64,000 nucleotides of DNA from an uncultured Algibacter sp. GTDB taxonomy: Bacteria; Bacteroidota; Bacteroidia; Flavobacteriales; Flavobacteriaceae. The stretch covers positions 1 to 64,000 of the forward strand of contig NZ_CANLGU010000009.1 of assembly GCF_947490405.1 (NCBI RefSeq). Reading direction: 5' to 3'. The position numbers were made by a program, and so were the translations under genes. Of this stretch, positions 1 through 7,968 are shown piece after piece; the stretch's first letter is position 1; each line of letters opens with the position of its first letter. The notes below the pieces were generated by a model that ran no database searches, was not told the DNA's origin, and saw only the letters and a list, made by a program, of their open reading frames with translations.

Positions 1-87
1 TGCGGATTTTCCTCTGGTTCGTTCCATTTTTGTTAAGTTAGTTGCTTAACCACGCAACTATCCTTACACGAACCGTTAGCCATAATT
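1..87 (+). repeat. 3' part of an attC site (preceding cassette) plus start of cassette 1
   Basis: The window opens inside a recombination site: the right half of an apical hairpin (GGATTTTC), the conserved GCAACTA arm at 55-61, the CCG|TT junction at 73-77, and the cassette 1 terminal 12-mer TTAGCCATAATT at 76-87. This shows that at least one more cassette lies to the left. Confidence 0.8.
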
Positions 88-91
88 AAGA

Positions 92-769
92 ATGACCAGA
101 ACTTACATAATATTTTTTCTTCTATTAATCGGATGTAAGTCTGATAAAAAAGAGGACTATTATTCTGAAGAGAAAAACGAAATTGAACGTATCGAATTTA
201 ATCTTCCGAATTTTGAAAAATGGACTGAATCCTACTCAGATGAATCAGTAAAATTATATTTTGATGATTTATCAGTTTCTGATAAAATGAAAACTGTTGG
301 AGTTTTTTTAAATAATTACACGTTTGCAAAAAAGGATAGTCTAGATGTTCTCGATTTTGAAGATTATGCAGTATTCATGATTAACAAAAATGAGCAAAAA
401 TGGAAATTGACTGGAAACGATTTAGAAAGATTATTTAGAGTTCAAAAAAAGAAAACTGGAACTATTAATGTTGACAGATTGGAAGCTCTAAAAAAAGTGT
501 ATTCTGACACAACTTTTTTACATTCTGAAAAGCCGATAGTTATTGAGGAATACAGACCCAATGAAAACATATTATCTGCTTTAAAATTAATAAAGCCTTA
601 CTATGATGACCACGAAATTATAGTGGTGTATGTATACAATTTGATTCTTATAAATAACCATCTTGTTTATGGTGGATATTATTTAGACTTAAATGGAAAT
701 GAATCACTTGAAAAGGCAAAAGAAATGAATGACATAATAATGACTGAATTTCTTGAATCGAATAAATAA
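92..769 (+). CDS. Cassette 1: predicted lipoprotein of unknown function
   Basis: 225 residues. The N-terminus has a short hydrophobic stretch ending in a lipobox (LLIGC, Cys15) followed by a charged linker, so it is probably a membrane-anchored lipoprotein exposed in the periplasm or at the surface. The mature part is acidic and has no motif I recognise. The ATG is 16 bp after the cassette junction and the stop codon overlaps the first bases of the following attC site, so the gene fills its cassette. No promoter is visible. Function unknown; the only supported statements are export and cassette location. Confidence 0.75.
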   Translation: MTRTYIIFFLLLIGCKSDKKEDYYSEEKNEIERIEFNLPNFEKWTESYSDESVKLYFDDLSVSDKMKTVGVFLNNYTFAKKDSLDVLDFEDYAVFMINKNEQKWKLTGNDLERLFRVQKKKTGTINVDRLEALKKVYSDTTFLHSEKPIVIEEYRPNENILSALKLIKPYYDDHEIIVVYVYNLILINNHLVYGGYYLDLNGNESLEKAKEMNDIIMTEFLESNK

Positions 770-911
770 CTATGGCTAACAATGTATAAAAATAATTGCG
801 GTTTAGTACTTAATCAAAGGTCGTTGCGTGTTTGCTACGTCTGAATTTCCTTCGGAAATTCCTCGCACACAAACCCCCAACTATTTTTATACGAGACCGT
901 TACCCATAATT
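768..911 (+). repeat. attC site 1 (subtype B)
   Basis: Left 12-mer AACTATGGCTAA (768-779) matches the start of cassette 1 (11 of 12 complementary), followed by the R'' C at 780. Arm GTATAAAAATAATTGC pairs with GCAACTATTTTTATAC across a central part containing the hairpin around TTCCTTCGGAA. Junction at 899/900, then the cassette 2 12-mer. Confidence 0.8.
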
Positions 912-929
912 TAAAAAAATCGAACAAAT

Positions 930-1535
930 ATGAAAAAGACACTTTTGATTGTAGTAATTTTTATAATCAATTTCCAACTACATAGTCAAGAATATATAAC
1001 TGCTGACAATTTTAAATTTAAATTTATTAAAGCTAAAAAAGCTGTTGGTGGAAATTATGTCTATACTATAAAGACAACAAAGGATGTAAAGAAAGTACAA
1101 GTTAGGTATAAAATGAAATCTGTATCTGGAGAAAAAGACGATTTTGATCCAAATAAGTTTTATTTAGTTTCTGATGAATACAAAAAGAGAATTAGACCAT
1201 TAGATGTTAGGCATAATTATGCTGCAGGATGGATATATATTGGATTTGGACATTTAGTTAATTTCCAACCTAAAGATAAGAAATTAAAAGAATGGCTTTC
1301 ATACAAACCTGAAGTAAAGAATACATTTAATGATTATAAAATTGAAGGTTATCAAGATGTTTGTCCTAACATTAATTTTGGAACTAAAAGAAAACCGAAA
1401 ATGGCATCACCTTATTTAGACCATAAGGAATTGAAATCTTGTAAAGTCGACCTGTACTTTTCTTTACCGAAAGAATTAAAAAAATTCCGAATTTATTATG
1501 GAACTGAATTAATTTCTGACAATAAAATAAAATAA
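930..1535 (+). CDS. Cassette 2: secreted protein of unknown function
   Basis: 201 residues with a classical signal peptide (MKKTLLIVV... ending near LHSQ), so probably exported to the periplasm or beyond. The mature part is lysine-rich, predicted to be mostly beta-strand, and has several aromatic residues; I recognise no family. The stop codon is immediately followed by the attC 12-mer. ATG lies 30 bp after the cassette junction. No catalytic motif is visible. Confidence 0.72.
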   Translation: MKKTLLIVVIFIINFQLHSQEYITADNFKFKFIKAKKAVGGNYVYTIKTTKDVKKVQVRYKMKSVSGEKDDFDPNKFYLVSDEYKKRIRPLDVRHNYAAGWIYIGFGHLVNFQPKDKKLKEWLSYKPEVKNTFNDYKIEGYQDVCPNINFGTKRKPKMASPYLDHKELKSCKVDLYFSLPKELKKFRIYYGTELISDNKIK

Positions 1536-1679
1536 AACTATGGGCAACACCGTATATAATTTATTGCTACTTCTAGCGTACTTACGAAAGTTCTCACGGA
1601 CTTTCTATTCGGTTTGTATTTGCTAAATTAGGTGCTTAAAACACGCAACAAACCATATACAAAAACGTTACCCAACATT
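1536..1679 (+). repeat. attC site 2 (subtype A)
   Basis: Left 12-mer AACTATGGGCAA (1536-1547) pairs with cassette 2's start TTACCCATAATT with two mismatches, one of them in the TTR/YAA core. The central hairpin is GAAAGTTC/GGACTTTC, the right arm carries GCAACAAACCATATAC, and the junction is at 1667/1668. Confidence 0.8.
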
Positions 1680-1692
1680 TGAGAAAAAAGAT

Positions 1693-2167
1693 ATGAAAAG
1701 AATAATTCTGACTTTAACTTTAACACTTCCTCTTTTTATCTTTTCGCAGGAATTTAAGAAATCAGATTTGATTGGGAATTGGAAATTTAAATCAGCAGAA
1801 AAAAACACTAAAATTAGTAATGACTCATTAAGCAAACTACTAACAAAAGAATACGGAATTGAAGTAATAATAACTGATGAAGAAGTTATTCGAACTGATT
1901 TAAAAATAGCAATCGATTTATATAAATACGATGAGTTTGAATCAGACTTATGGACTATTTCAAATAACGAAATTATTGTTAATTCACCAGTTCGTTCTGA
2001 CAAATTAGAATATTTTAAAAAAAAACACGGTTGGAGTAATAGAAAAACTTGAAAACGGAAAATATTATTTTATCGGACAACAAATTCGAGTGAAAATTTT
2101 ATCATTAAAAGAAAATGAATTAGTAATAGAAGATTTTCCTTATGATTTAACATATACTAAAAGATAA
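1693..2167 (+). pseudogene. Cassette 3: frameshifted lipocalin-like secreted protein
   Basis: The first frame (1693-2052) encodes a signal peptide (ending FIFSQ) and a LIGNWKF start typical of small lipocalin-like proteins, then 16 residues after the run of nine A at 2017-2025 it stops. The +1 frame continues smoothly from the A-run for about 47 residues (NTVGVIEKLENGKYYF...) to TAA at 2165-2167, just before the attC site at 2170. One A fewer would give a single ORF of about 157 residues. It may be a real inactivating mutation, phase variation, transcriptional slippage at the A-run, or a sequencing error. Family assignment is tentative. Confidence 0.7.
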
Positions 2168-2169
2168 AA

Positions 2170-2315
2170 AACGTTGGGTAACAATGTATATAAAAAATTG
2201 CTATTTTGTGCTTTACCAATGTGAGTTGCTTTGTTTGCTAGCTTCTGATTTTCCTTCGGAAAATCCTCGCACACAAACACGCAACATTTCATATACGTAA
2301 CCGTTGTGCCTCATT
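2170..2315 (+). repeat. attC site 3 (subtype B)
   Basis: Left 12-mer AACGTTGGGTAA (2170-2181) pairs with cassette 3's start TTACCCAACATT at 11 of 12 positions. Central hairpin GATTTTCC/GGAAAATC, right arm GCAACATTTCATATAC, junction 2303/2304. Confidence 0.82.
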
Positions 2316-2331
2316 TAAGAAACACCATCAA

Positions 2332-3426
2332 ATGAAAGAAAAATCACTGAAAATATTGATACTTTTTCTGTTGACAATCTCATTTACGAGCTGTCACTCA
2401 CAGAAGAAAATTAAAAACCTTGTAGGATTTGAAGTTTCAACCGATTCTATAAATACTTTTCTTAAATCGAGAATGGACTCGTTAAATATCCCTGGACTTT
2501 CAATTGCTATTATAAATGAAAGCGAAGTAGTTTATCGCCAAACATTTGGATTTGCAAATCTAGAAGAACAATTACCAGTAACTGACAAAACGATTTTTGA
2601 AGGTGCTTCAATGTCCAAATCAGTATTTGCTCTTTTCGTAATGAAATTCGTTGAAGAAGGAAAATTAGATTTAGACAAACCATTATACGAATATTTACCA
2701 TATCAAGATATAGCATATGATAAAAGATATAAAAAAATAACAGCAAGAATGGTTTTAAGTCATAGAACTGGTTTTCCTAATTGGAGAGAAAACGAACAAG
2801 ATAAAAAATTAAAGATAAAATTTGAGCCTGATACAGATTATGAGTATTCAGGAGAAGGATATCAATATTTGGCAATGGTTTTAAAACAAATAGAGGGTAC
2901 AGATTGGAATGGTTTAGAATCGATTTTTCAAGAAAAGATTGCAAATCCATTAAAAATGGAACATACAGTTTTCATCCCGACACCCTACACGAATGAACAT
3001 AAAGCAGAACCTTATAACAATCAACGTGAATGGATTGATTTGAAAAACAACTATTGGTTTAAAAAAGATAAAGGTGTATTTGTTTCATCTTCATCTATTC
3101 ATTCTGAACCATTAGACTTTTCAAAATGGATGATTGCGGTAATGAACAAAAAACTGTTATCTAAAGAAAGTTACAATGAATTATTTAAACATCATTCAAC
3201 AATATCAACATCTTCGACTGGTATGAATGTCTATTACACTTTAGGATTTATAACTGCCGATAAACCATATAATACGACATACTTTCACGGAGGAAGTAAT
3301 GACGGTTTTACCTGCTATTATTTGATGGATATTACAAAAAAATGGGGTTACGTACTTTTTACAAATTCAGAAAATGGAGAAAAGCTTGGAAACGACGTAT
3401 GGAATTATTTAGAAAAGGAAAATTGA
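2332..3426 (+). CDS. Cassette 4: serine hydrolase, beta-lactamase/PBP4-like lipoprotein
   Basis: 364 residues. A signal peptide ends in a lipobox (SFTSC, Cys21). The catalytic Ser-x-x-Lys motif is S93-M-S-K96, the second motif is Y172-S-G, and the third is HGGSN near residue 318, giving the class C beta-lactamase/esterase fold (beta-lactamase-related serine hydrolases). Such proteins include DD-peptidases, esterases and beta-lactamases; the substrate cannot be inferred. It is the largest single-gene cassette. The tyrosine motif has Gly where class C enzymes have Asn, as in many esterase-like members, so resistance should not be assumed. Confidence 0.88.
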   Translation: MKEKSLKILILFLLTISFTSCHSQKKIKNLVGFEVSTDSINTFLKSRMDSLNIPGLSIAIINESEVVYRQTFGFANLEEQLPVTDKTIFEGASMSKSVFALFVMKFVEEGKLDLDKPLYEYLPYQDIAYDKRYKKITARMVLSHRTGFPNWRENEQDKKLKIKFEPDTDYEYSGEGYQYLAMVLKQIEGTDWNGLESIFQEKIANPLKMEHTVFIPTPYTNEHKAEPYNNQREWIDLKNNYWFKKDKGVFVSSSSIHSEPLDFSKWMIAVMNKKLLSKESYNELFKHHSTISTSSTGMNVYYTLGFITADKPYNTTYFHGGSNDGFTCYYLMDITKKWGYVLFTNSENGEKLGNDVWNYLEKEN

Positions 3427-3442
3427 AAAACCAAACGAAAAA

Positions 3443-3586
3443 AACGAGGCACAACAACGTATAAAATTAATTGCTAGTTCTAGCCTGTTTACGAAATTCC
3501 TTACAGACTTTCTATCAGTGATTTATTTGCTAACTTTAGTGTTTAAAACACACAACTAATCTTATACAAAACCGTTGGCAAACATT
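3443..3586 (+). repeat. attC site 4 (subtype A)
   Basis: Left 12-mer AACGAGGCACAA (3443-3454) matches cassette 4's start TTGTGCCTCATT at 11 of 12. Arms GTATAAAATTAATTGC and CAACTAATCTTATAC pair with compensatory changes relative to the other sites. Junction 3574/3575. Confidence 0.82.
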
Positions 3587-3614
3587 TGAGAAACGAGAAA
3601 AAAAATGAACATTA

Positions 3615-4019
3615 ATGCTACCATTTGAATTTATAGTTGAAGGACCACCAGTTTCTCTTCAAACGAAAAACAGAGCACGATTACAAGCTTGGAAAGCAAA
3701 AGTAAACGCTGCTGCAACTAATGCGTTGACAAATGGAGCTGTTGCAATAACTGATGAAGTTACTTTTAAGGTAACCTATTATTACGAAGGAGATAGTCCA
3801 GATGCGGATAATATAATTAAACCTATGCAAGATGCTTTAGTAGGTGTCGTTTACGTAGATGATGACCAAGTAGTAGAAACTTCAGCGAGAAAAAGAAATA
3901 TAAATGGTGCATATAAAATTAAAGGTGCTTCACCAGTAATTATTGAGGGCTTCTTAAATGGAGTTGATTTTTTACATATCAAAGTAGAGGAATTTCAACA
4001 CAATCAAGAACTTGACTAA
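3615..4019 (+). CDS. Cassette 5a: RusA-like Holliday junction resolvase
   Basis: 134 residues, about the size of RusA. The signature region reads P62-D-A-D-N66 with K69, then D73-A-L-V-G and V81-D-D-D84, equivalent to the acidic residues that bind metal in E. coli RusA (a D-x-D-N-x-x-K motif then D-D-x-Q). RusA enzymes cut four-way DNA junctions and are typical of prophages; a cassette-borne copy is notable because integron cassettes recombine through folded single strands. ATG at 3615 is 40 bp after the junction; an ATG at 3605 gives only a short dead-end frame. The stop overlaps the next start (TAATG), so the two genes are translationally coupled. Confidence 0.8.
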   Translation: MLPFEFIVEGPPVSLQTKNRARLQAWKAKVNAAATNALTNGAVAITDEVTFKVTYYYEGDSPDADNIIKPMQDALVGVVYVDDDQVVETSARKRNINGAYKIKGASPVIIEGFLNGVDFLHIKVEEFQHNQELD

Positions 4020-4720
4020 TGGAAAGAACAAATAACATACAAAGGGAACAAAGAAGAATCAAGGAACTTGCTCGTGAATATGAAGAAAAGGGATTTCAAG
4101 TATTTATCGAACCAGAAAAAGATTTACTACCTGAATTTTTAAAAGATTATCGACCTGACCTTATCCTTAAAAAAGGAGAAATGAATGTGGTGGTTGAAGT
4201 TAAAACAAGTGAGACAATTAAAAATTCTGAATACCTAAAAGAATTATCTGCAAGAATTAATTCTCTTGAGAATTGGAAGTTTGAGTTAGTAATTACTAAC
4301 CCAAGAGTAAAAGACAATTTAAGAAATAACAGATATCAAGAATACAGTCTTATAGAACTTGAGAATAGACTAAATAAAGTTTCAAACTCAATCGATAAAA
4401 ACTTTTTAGAGCCTCATTTTTTATATGCTTGGTCTTTATTTGAGGCTTCATCAAGAGCAATTTTGAAAGCTGACCAACCAAAGTCTGAAAGAAAACTTAA
4501 TCCAACAGCTAATATTAAACAATTATACAGTTACGGAATAATTGGACGAATTGACTACGAATGGCTGAATAAAATTTCACACATTAGAAATCATATTGTT
4601 CACGGTCATCCTATTCAAAAGAGTGAGATAAAAGAAAAGGATTTGAATAAATTAATCAGAATGACAGAAGACTTCTTAAAGGAAATAAAAACGTTTGCCA
4701 ACAACGTGTATAAAACATAG
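4019..4720 (+). CDS. Cassette 5b: PD-(D/E)XK nuclease-HEPN fusion protein
   Basis: 233 residues. The N-terminal half shows a restriction-endonuclease-like core: D47 in YRPDLIL, then E60-V-K62 in VVVEVK (D...ExK). The C-terminal half (about 130-225) is helical and carries R190-N-H-I-V-H195, the R-x4-H motif of HEPN ribonucleases, preceded by the helix LYAWSLFEASSR. Both domain types are common in anti-phage and toxin systems. Start overlaps the RusA-like stop by one base. The last ten residues are encoded inside the attC site. Not recognised as a named family; a match to REase_AHJR-like domains is possible. Confidence 0.72.
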   Translation: MERTNNIQREQRRIKELAREYEEKGFQVFIEPEKDLLPEFLKDYRPDLILKKGEMNVVVEVKTSETIKNSEYLKELSARINSLENWKFELVITNPRVKDNLRNNRYQEYSLIELENRLNKVSNSIDKNFLEPHFLYAWSLFEASSRAILKADQPKSERKLNPTANIKQLYSYGIIGRIDYEWLNKISHIRNHIVHGHPIQKSEIKEKDLNKLIRMTEDFLKEIKTFANNVYKT

Positions 4721-4896
4721 CTAGTGAAGGCTTTCCGAATGGTTAGTATTTATTTACAAAGACCGCCAAATTTTTAATTTGGCTTTTAAAATTGACAAGT
4801 TAAAAACAAAATATAAAAATTCGGCTCTGTGTTAATCCGAAAAGTTAGTGTCTTTTTGCATGCTACGTTTCATACATAAGTCCGTTAGGCAACATT
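4690..4896 (+). repeat. attC site 5 (long variant, about 207 bp)
   Basis: Left 12-mer AACGTTTGCCAA (4690-4701) matches cassette 5's start TTGGCAAACATT at 11 of 12. The arms GTATAAAACATAGC and GCTACGTTTCATAC pair. The centre is about 60 bp longer than in the others and holds a perfect hairpin, GCCAAATT/AATTTGGC at 4765-4783. Junction 4884/4885. The left end is translated as the C-terminus of the preceding gene. Confidence 0.75.
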
Positions 4897-4898
4897 AG

Positions 4899-5333
4899 AT
4901 GAAAACCATTCACCAAAAACAAAACTGGATAGGATTTTTTACATATCTGGAAGGGTATGATACTATTGAACAATATAAAAAAGTTGAGTTCGCAATGGAA
5001 ATCACTCTCACGGAAAACTCATTTGTTGGAATATCTACTGACTCTGAATCAAAAAATGCGTTTGAAAGACCTGCATCAGTAAAAGGCTTTATTGAAGATG
5101 GAAAAATGAGTTTTGTAATGAAATATCCTTGCTATTATTTTAAAGACCAAAACGGAAAAATCATTTTAGATCATTCAGCTGAACATCCTGATATACATTA
5201 TCTTGGATTTCTAGATGACGAAAAAGATAAAGTAAGCGGGAATTGGGAAATGACTGTGTATGAGGAAAAATATTCCGACGGTTATCTTGAAGAAATTATA
5301 AACGGAGAATTCGAAATGCAGAAAACGAATTAG
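4899..5333 (+). CDS. Cassette 6: small cytoplasmic protein of unknown function
   Basis: 144 residues, no signal peptide. The sequence alternates short hydrophobic and polar stretches suggesting an antiparallel beta-barrel or sandwich (WIGFFTYLEG, SFVGIST, VSGNWEMTV). I recognise no family. ATG is 14 bp after the cassette junction and the stop is one base from the attC 12-mer, so it is tightly packed. Immunity-like or lipocalin-like folds are possible but unsupported. Confidence 0.65.
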   Translation: MKTIHQKQNWIGFFTYLEGYDTIEQYKKVEFAMEITLTENSFVGISTDSESKNAFERPASVKGFIEDGKMSFVMKYPCYYFKDQNGKIILDHSAEHPDIHYLGFLDDEKDKVSGNWEMTVYEEKYSDGYLEEIINGEFEMQKTN

Positions 5334-5334
5334 A

Positions 5335-5481
5335 AACGTTGCCTAACACCGTGTATAATTAATTGCTTTGGCAAGTGCTTATTTGGAAAATTCCTTCGGA
5401 ATTTTCTCTGGCAAGTTTTTGTTTACTAAATTAATTGCTTAACCACGCAACTAACCATACACGAACACGTTGTGTACAATT
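5335..5481 (+). repeat. attC site 6 (subtype A-like)
   Basis: Left 12-mer AACGTTGCCTAA (5335-5346) matches cassette 6's start TTAGGCAACATT at 11 of 12. Its R'' GCCTAAC is the only one in the array that fits the classical RYYYAAC strictly. Central hairpin GAAAATTCC/GGAATTTTC, junction 5469/5470. Confidence 0.82.
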
Positions 5482-6321
5482 ATGAAAAACTTCCTGCTTA
5501 TCATTTTAATTTCGATTTCTACTTCGAGTTTTTCGCAAGTCAAAATTGACACATCTGAAATTAAATCAATAAGATATGAATGGAAACTTAATAAAGAAAA
5601 AAACGACTCGACTCTGAATCAAATACTGACTGAATATAAGAGCGGAATTTACAAAGAGGAATTTCCAAGCTTTAAAAAGGAACATCACGAATACCCTTTT
5701 ATAAATATTTTTGAATCAAAAACTAATTACTTAAACCGAAAAGTAAAACAAACTTTAAAAGTTCATTATTATTCTGCTTTAGGTGGAGAAAGTAAATTTT
5801 ATTACGATAAATACGGAAATTTAGACAGTATTTACCAAAACTATTATAAGGATTCTTTGAAAGAATGGAAATATAATATAAAGAAAGAATATCGAAGAAA
5901 AGGAAAACTAAAGTATTTGATTAATAAATTCGATGAGAAAGAAGTCTATCACTATAACTTTTTCGGTAATTTAAAAAAGATTGAACTTTACAAAGATTCT
6001 GTCCTTTATGAAATAAGCAACTACAAAAAAGGGTTGCTTATTAGTAAGGTTTACCCAACCAGAAAAAAATATAGAAAAAAGTTCACTTATGAATACGACA
6101 AAAAAGGACGGATTATAAAAAGAGATGATAATGATTACGATTTATATCTTTACGAATACAACAAATTTGGATTAAGTAAAATAGAAAAGATATTTAAAAG
6201 TAAAAATATGGTAGTTGAATACACATTGTTCATTTACGATAAAAACGGAATACTTAAAAGAAAAAAAGAATTCGCTCGAAATGATAAATTGAGAGAGGAA
6301 TTTGTTTATGAATATAAATAA
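5482..6321 (+). CDS. Cassette 7: secreted protein with YD/MORN-like repeats
   Basis: 279 residues from the ATG at 5482, which directly follows the cassette 12-mer; an upstream TTG would start on the junction itself and is unlikely. A signal peptide ends near SSFSQ. The mature protein has repeating Y-x-Y-D/N-K-x-G-x-L/I units (YYDKYGNLDS, YNFFGNLKK, YEYDKKGRII, YEYNKFGLSK, YDKNGILKRK), about 20-30 residues apart, resembling the beta-hairpin repeats of RHS/YD and toxin-antitoxin repeat proteins common in Bacteroidota. Function unknown. The stop codon overlaps the attC 12-mer. Confidence 0.75.
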   Translation: MKNFLLIILISISTSSFSQVKIDTSEIKSIRYEWKLNKEKNDSTLNQILTEYKSGIYKEEFPSFKKEHHEYPFINIFESKTNYLNRKVKQTLKVHYYSALGGESKFYYDKYGNLDSIYQNYYKDSLKEWKYNIKKEYRRKGKLKYLINKFDEKEVYHYNFFGNLKKIELYKDSVLYEISNYKKGLLISKVYPTRKKYRKKFTYEYDKKGRIIKRDDNDYDLYLYEYNKFGLSKIEKIFKSKNMVVEYTLFIYDKNGILKRKKEFARNDKLREEFVYEYK

Positions 6322-6463
6322 CTGTACACAACACCGTATAAAATTAATTGCTTGATACGAGCCTGCTTACGAAAATCCTCGCGGATTTTCTATTCGGTTT
6401 GTATTTGCTAAATTCGTTGCTAAACCACGCAACTAATCTTATACAAATCCGTTACCAACAAGC
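6320..6463 (+). repeat. attC site 7 (subtype A)
   Basis: Left 12-mer AACTGTACACAA (6320-6331) matches cassette 7's start TTGTGTACAATT at 11 of 12. Central hairpin GAAAATCC/GGATTTTC. Junction 6451/6452, followed by the atypical cassette 8 start TTACCAACAAGC. Confidence 0.82.
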
Positions 6464-6476
6464 AAAACCAACTCTC

Positions 6477-7178
6477 GTGGAGACAAGAATATATTCCGAA
6501 AATTTTCTAATTGGAACAACTGAATTAATCGTTGGAGATTTGTCTATGGGAAATTTATTCGGAGAATTTAGACCAACAGAATTATATTTTGAAAAAGTTC
6601 AAAAAAAAGTTTGGGAATTTTGGAAAAATAACAAACCGAATTATGATAAATGGAATTCTTTGAGATTCAATGCACAATTGGAAAATGGTGTTTTTCTGTT
6701 TCCAGAAGGTGGTTATACTTTTAGTGACATAAAAGAATTAACTAATGAACCTATAAGAATTGATTTAACTGGAATAGACTCTAAAATTATAGAAGATTAT
6801 TTTCTGACTAAACCGCAAAAATCATTTGTTGAAAAACCTTGGAATGAAATTGGAATAGAACAGAAAATAGCATTTGAAAATGAGTTAAATAAAGAATTAG
6901 GAAACTATGAAAAATCCTTATTGAAATTTTTTGAAAGAAAACCCAAGAAGCACTTATTGTCTAAAATGGAGTTTTCAGCATTATGTCACGATCAAAGAAA
7001 TGATGACGTTCTATTTGAAATAAGACAAGAGAATGGAAATGAAAAATTTGTAATCTCTCACCTTACTTGGTCTGGAAAAAAAGAACAGGAAGGATATCCA
7101 AAAACTGAATTTTTTAAAGATTTTAACGAATTTAAAATAATGAGAATGAACCCAGATAAAATTGATTACGAATATTGA
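6477..7178 (+). CDS. Cassette 8: protein of unknown function, GTG start
   Basis: About 233 residues from GTG at 6477, 25 bp after the junction. The frame is open further upstream, through the attC site, but that extension is encoded by the preceding cassette and is not plausible. The N-terminal part (RIYSENFLIGTTELIVGD) and the C-terminal part (FSALCHDQRNDDVLFEIRQ...) look like two separate small alpha/beta domains. No signal peptide. No family recognised; the layout resembles small immunity-type proteins, but that is only an impression. Confidence 0.65.
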   Translation: METRIYSENFLIGTTELIVGDLSMGNLFGEFRPTELYFEKVQKKVWEFWKNNKPNYDKWNSLRFNAQLENGVFLFPEGGYTFSDIKELTNEPIRIDLTGIDSKIIEDYFLTKPQKSFVEKPWNEIGIEQKIAFENELNKELGNYEKSLLKFFERKPKKHLLSKMEFSALCHDQRNDDVLFEIRQENGNEKFVISHLTWSGKKEQEGYPKTEFFKDFNEFKIMRMNPDKIDYEY

Positions 7179-7189
7179 AATGAAAGATA

Positions 7190-7335
7190 GCCAGTTGGTA
7201 ACACCGTATATAATTTATTGCTGGCTTCTTGCCTACTTACGAAAGTCCTCGCGGACTTTCTTTACCTGTAATTATTTACTAAATTAGTTGCTTAAAACAC
7301 GCAACAAATCATATACATAAACGTTGGCAATAATT
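7190..7335 (+). repeat. attC site 8 (subtype A)
   Basis: Left 12-mer GCCAGTTGGTAA (7190-7201) pairs with cassette 8's start TTACCAACAAGC at 10 of 12, so this cassette departs from the usual AAC/ATT ends yet still covaries. Central hairpin GAAAGTCC/GGACTTTC is perfect. Junction 7323/7324. Confidence 0.8.
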
Positions 7336-7354
7336 TGAGAAAACCGAAATCTTA

Positions 7355-7792
7355 ATGAACTTTTACGAATTAATTTATCTGAATATTTATTTATCACTTT
7401 CAAGAACGAACAAATCTATTCCTGAATGGTCAACTTTGTTTTGTCTTTCTATTATATTTTTTTTCAATTTGCTTTCTACATTGCGCTTGTTGAATATTGA
7501 CATAAAAGGGATTGAAAAAAATCTATTTTATGTTATTCTTGGTGGAATTTTTGGAATTCACTACTTATATTTTCAAATGGGAAATCGGATTATAAAAAAA
7601 ATAACGGACTTAAAACCAAAACTAAATCTGATAAGCAGAATTTTGACAATATTTTATCTTTTCGGAACTATTTCTTTATTTTGCTATTTAGGGAACGTTG
7701 GACTTAATAATTCTCTGATTTTGATAATTGGATTAGGCGCAATGGTTATTTTCAGCCAAGTTTTTGGAAAAAAAAACAAACAATTTGAATAA
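7355..7792 (+). CDS. Cassette 9: small membrane protein of unknown function
   Basis: 145 residues with about four predicted transmembrane segments (roughly 26-46, 54-73, 93-110, 115-135). Lysine-rich loops lie between segments 2 and 3 and at the C-terminus. No conserved motif recognised. ATG is 31 bp after the junction; the stop lies just before the attC 12-mer. Confidence 0.7.
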   Translation: MNFYELIYLNIYLSLSRTNKSIPEWSTLFCLSIIFFFNLLSTLRLLNIDIKGIEKNLFYVILGGIFGIHYLYFQMGNRIIKKITDLKPKLNLISRILTIFYLFGTISLFCYLGNVGLNNSLILIIGLGAMVIFSQVFGKKNKQFE

Positions 7793-7795
7793 AAA

Positions 7796-7940
7796 AACTA
7801 TTGCCAACACCGTATATAAAAAATTGCTGGTGTTGTGCTAAAACAAAGGTCGTTGCACGTTTGCTACGTCTGATTTTCCTTCGGAAAATCCTCGCACGCA
7901 AACCCGCAACTTTCCATATACATAAACGTTAGCGATAATT
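7796..7940 (+). repeat. attC site 9 (subtype B)
   Basis: Left 12-mer AACTATTGCCAA (7796-7807) matches cassette 9's start TTGGCAATAATT at 11 of 12. Central hairpin GATTTTCC/GGAAAATC within a block nearly identical to sites 1, 3 and 11. Junction 7928/7929. Confidence 0.82.
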
Positions 7941-7968
7941 AAAAGAACAATAGATAAAATTAAACCAA

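Noticed and set aside
1668-2003. Minus-strand ORF over cassette 3
   Set aside because: It is antisense to a gene with a signal peptide and lipocalin-like start; no cassette in the array has a minus-strand gene.
6348-6476. Upstream extension of the cassette 8 ORF
   Set aside because: The extra codons are encoded by the preceding cassette's attC site and cross the recombination junction; GTG at 6477 is more plausible.
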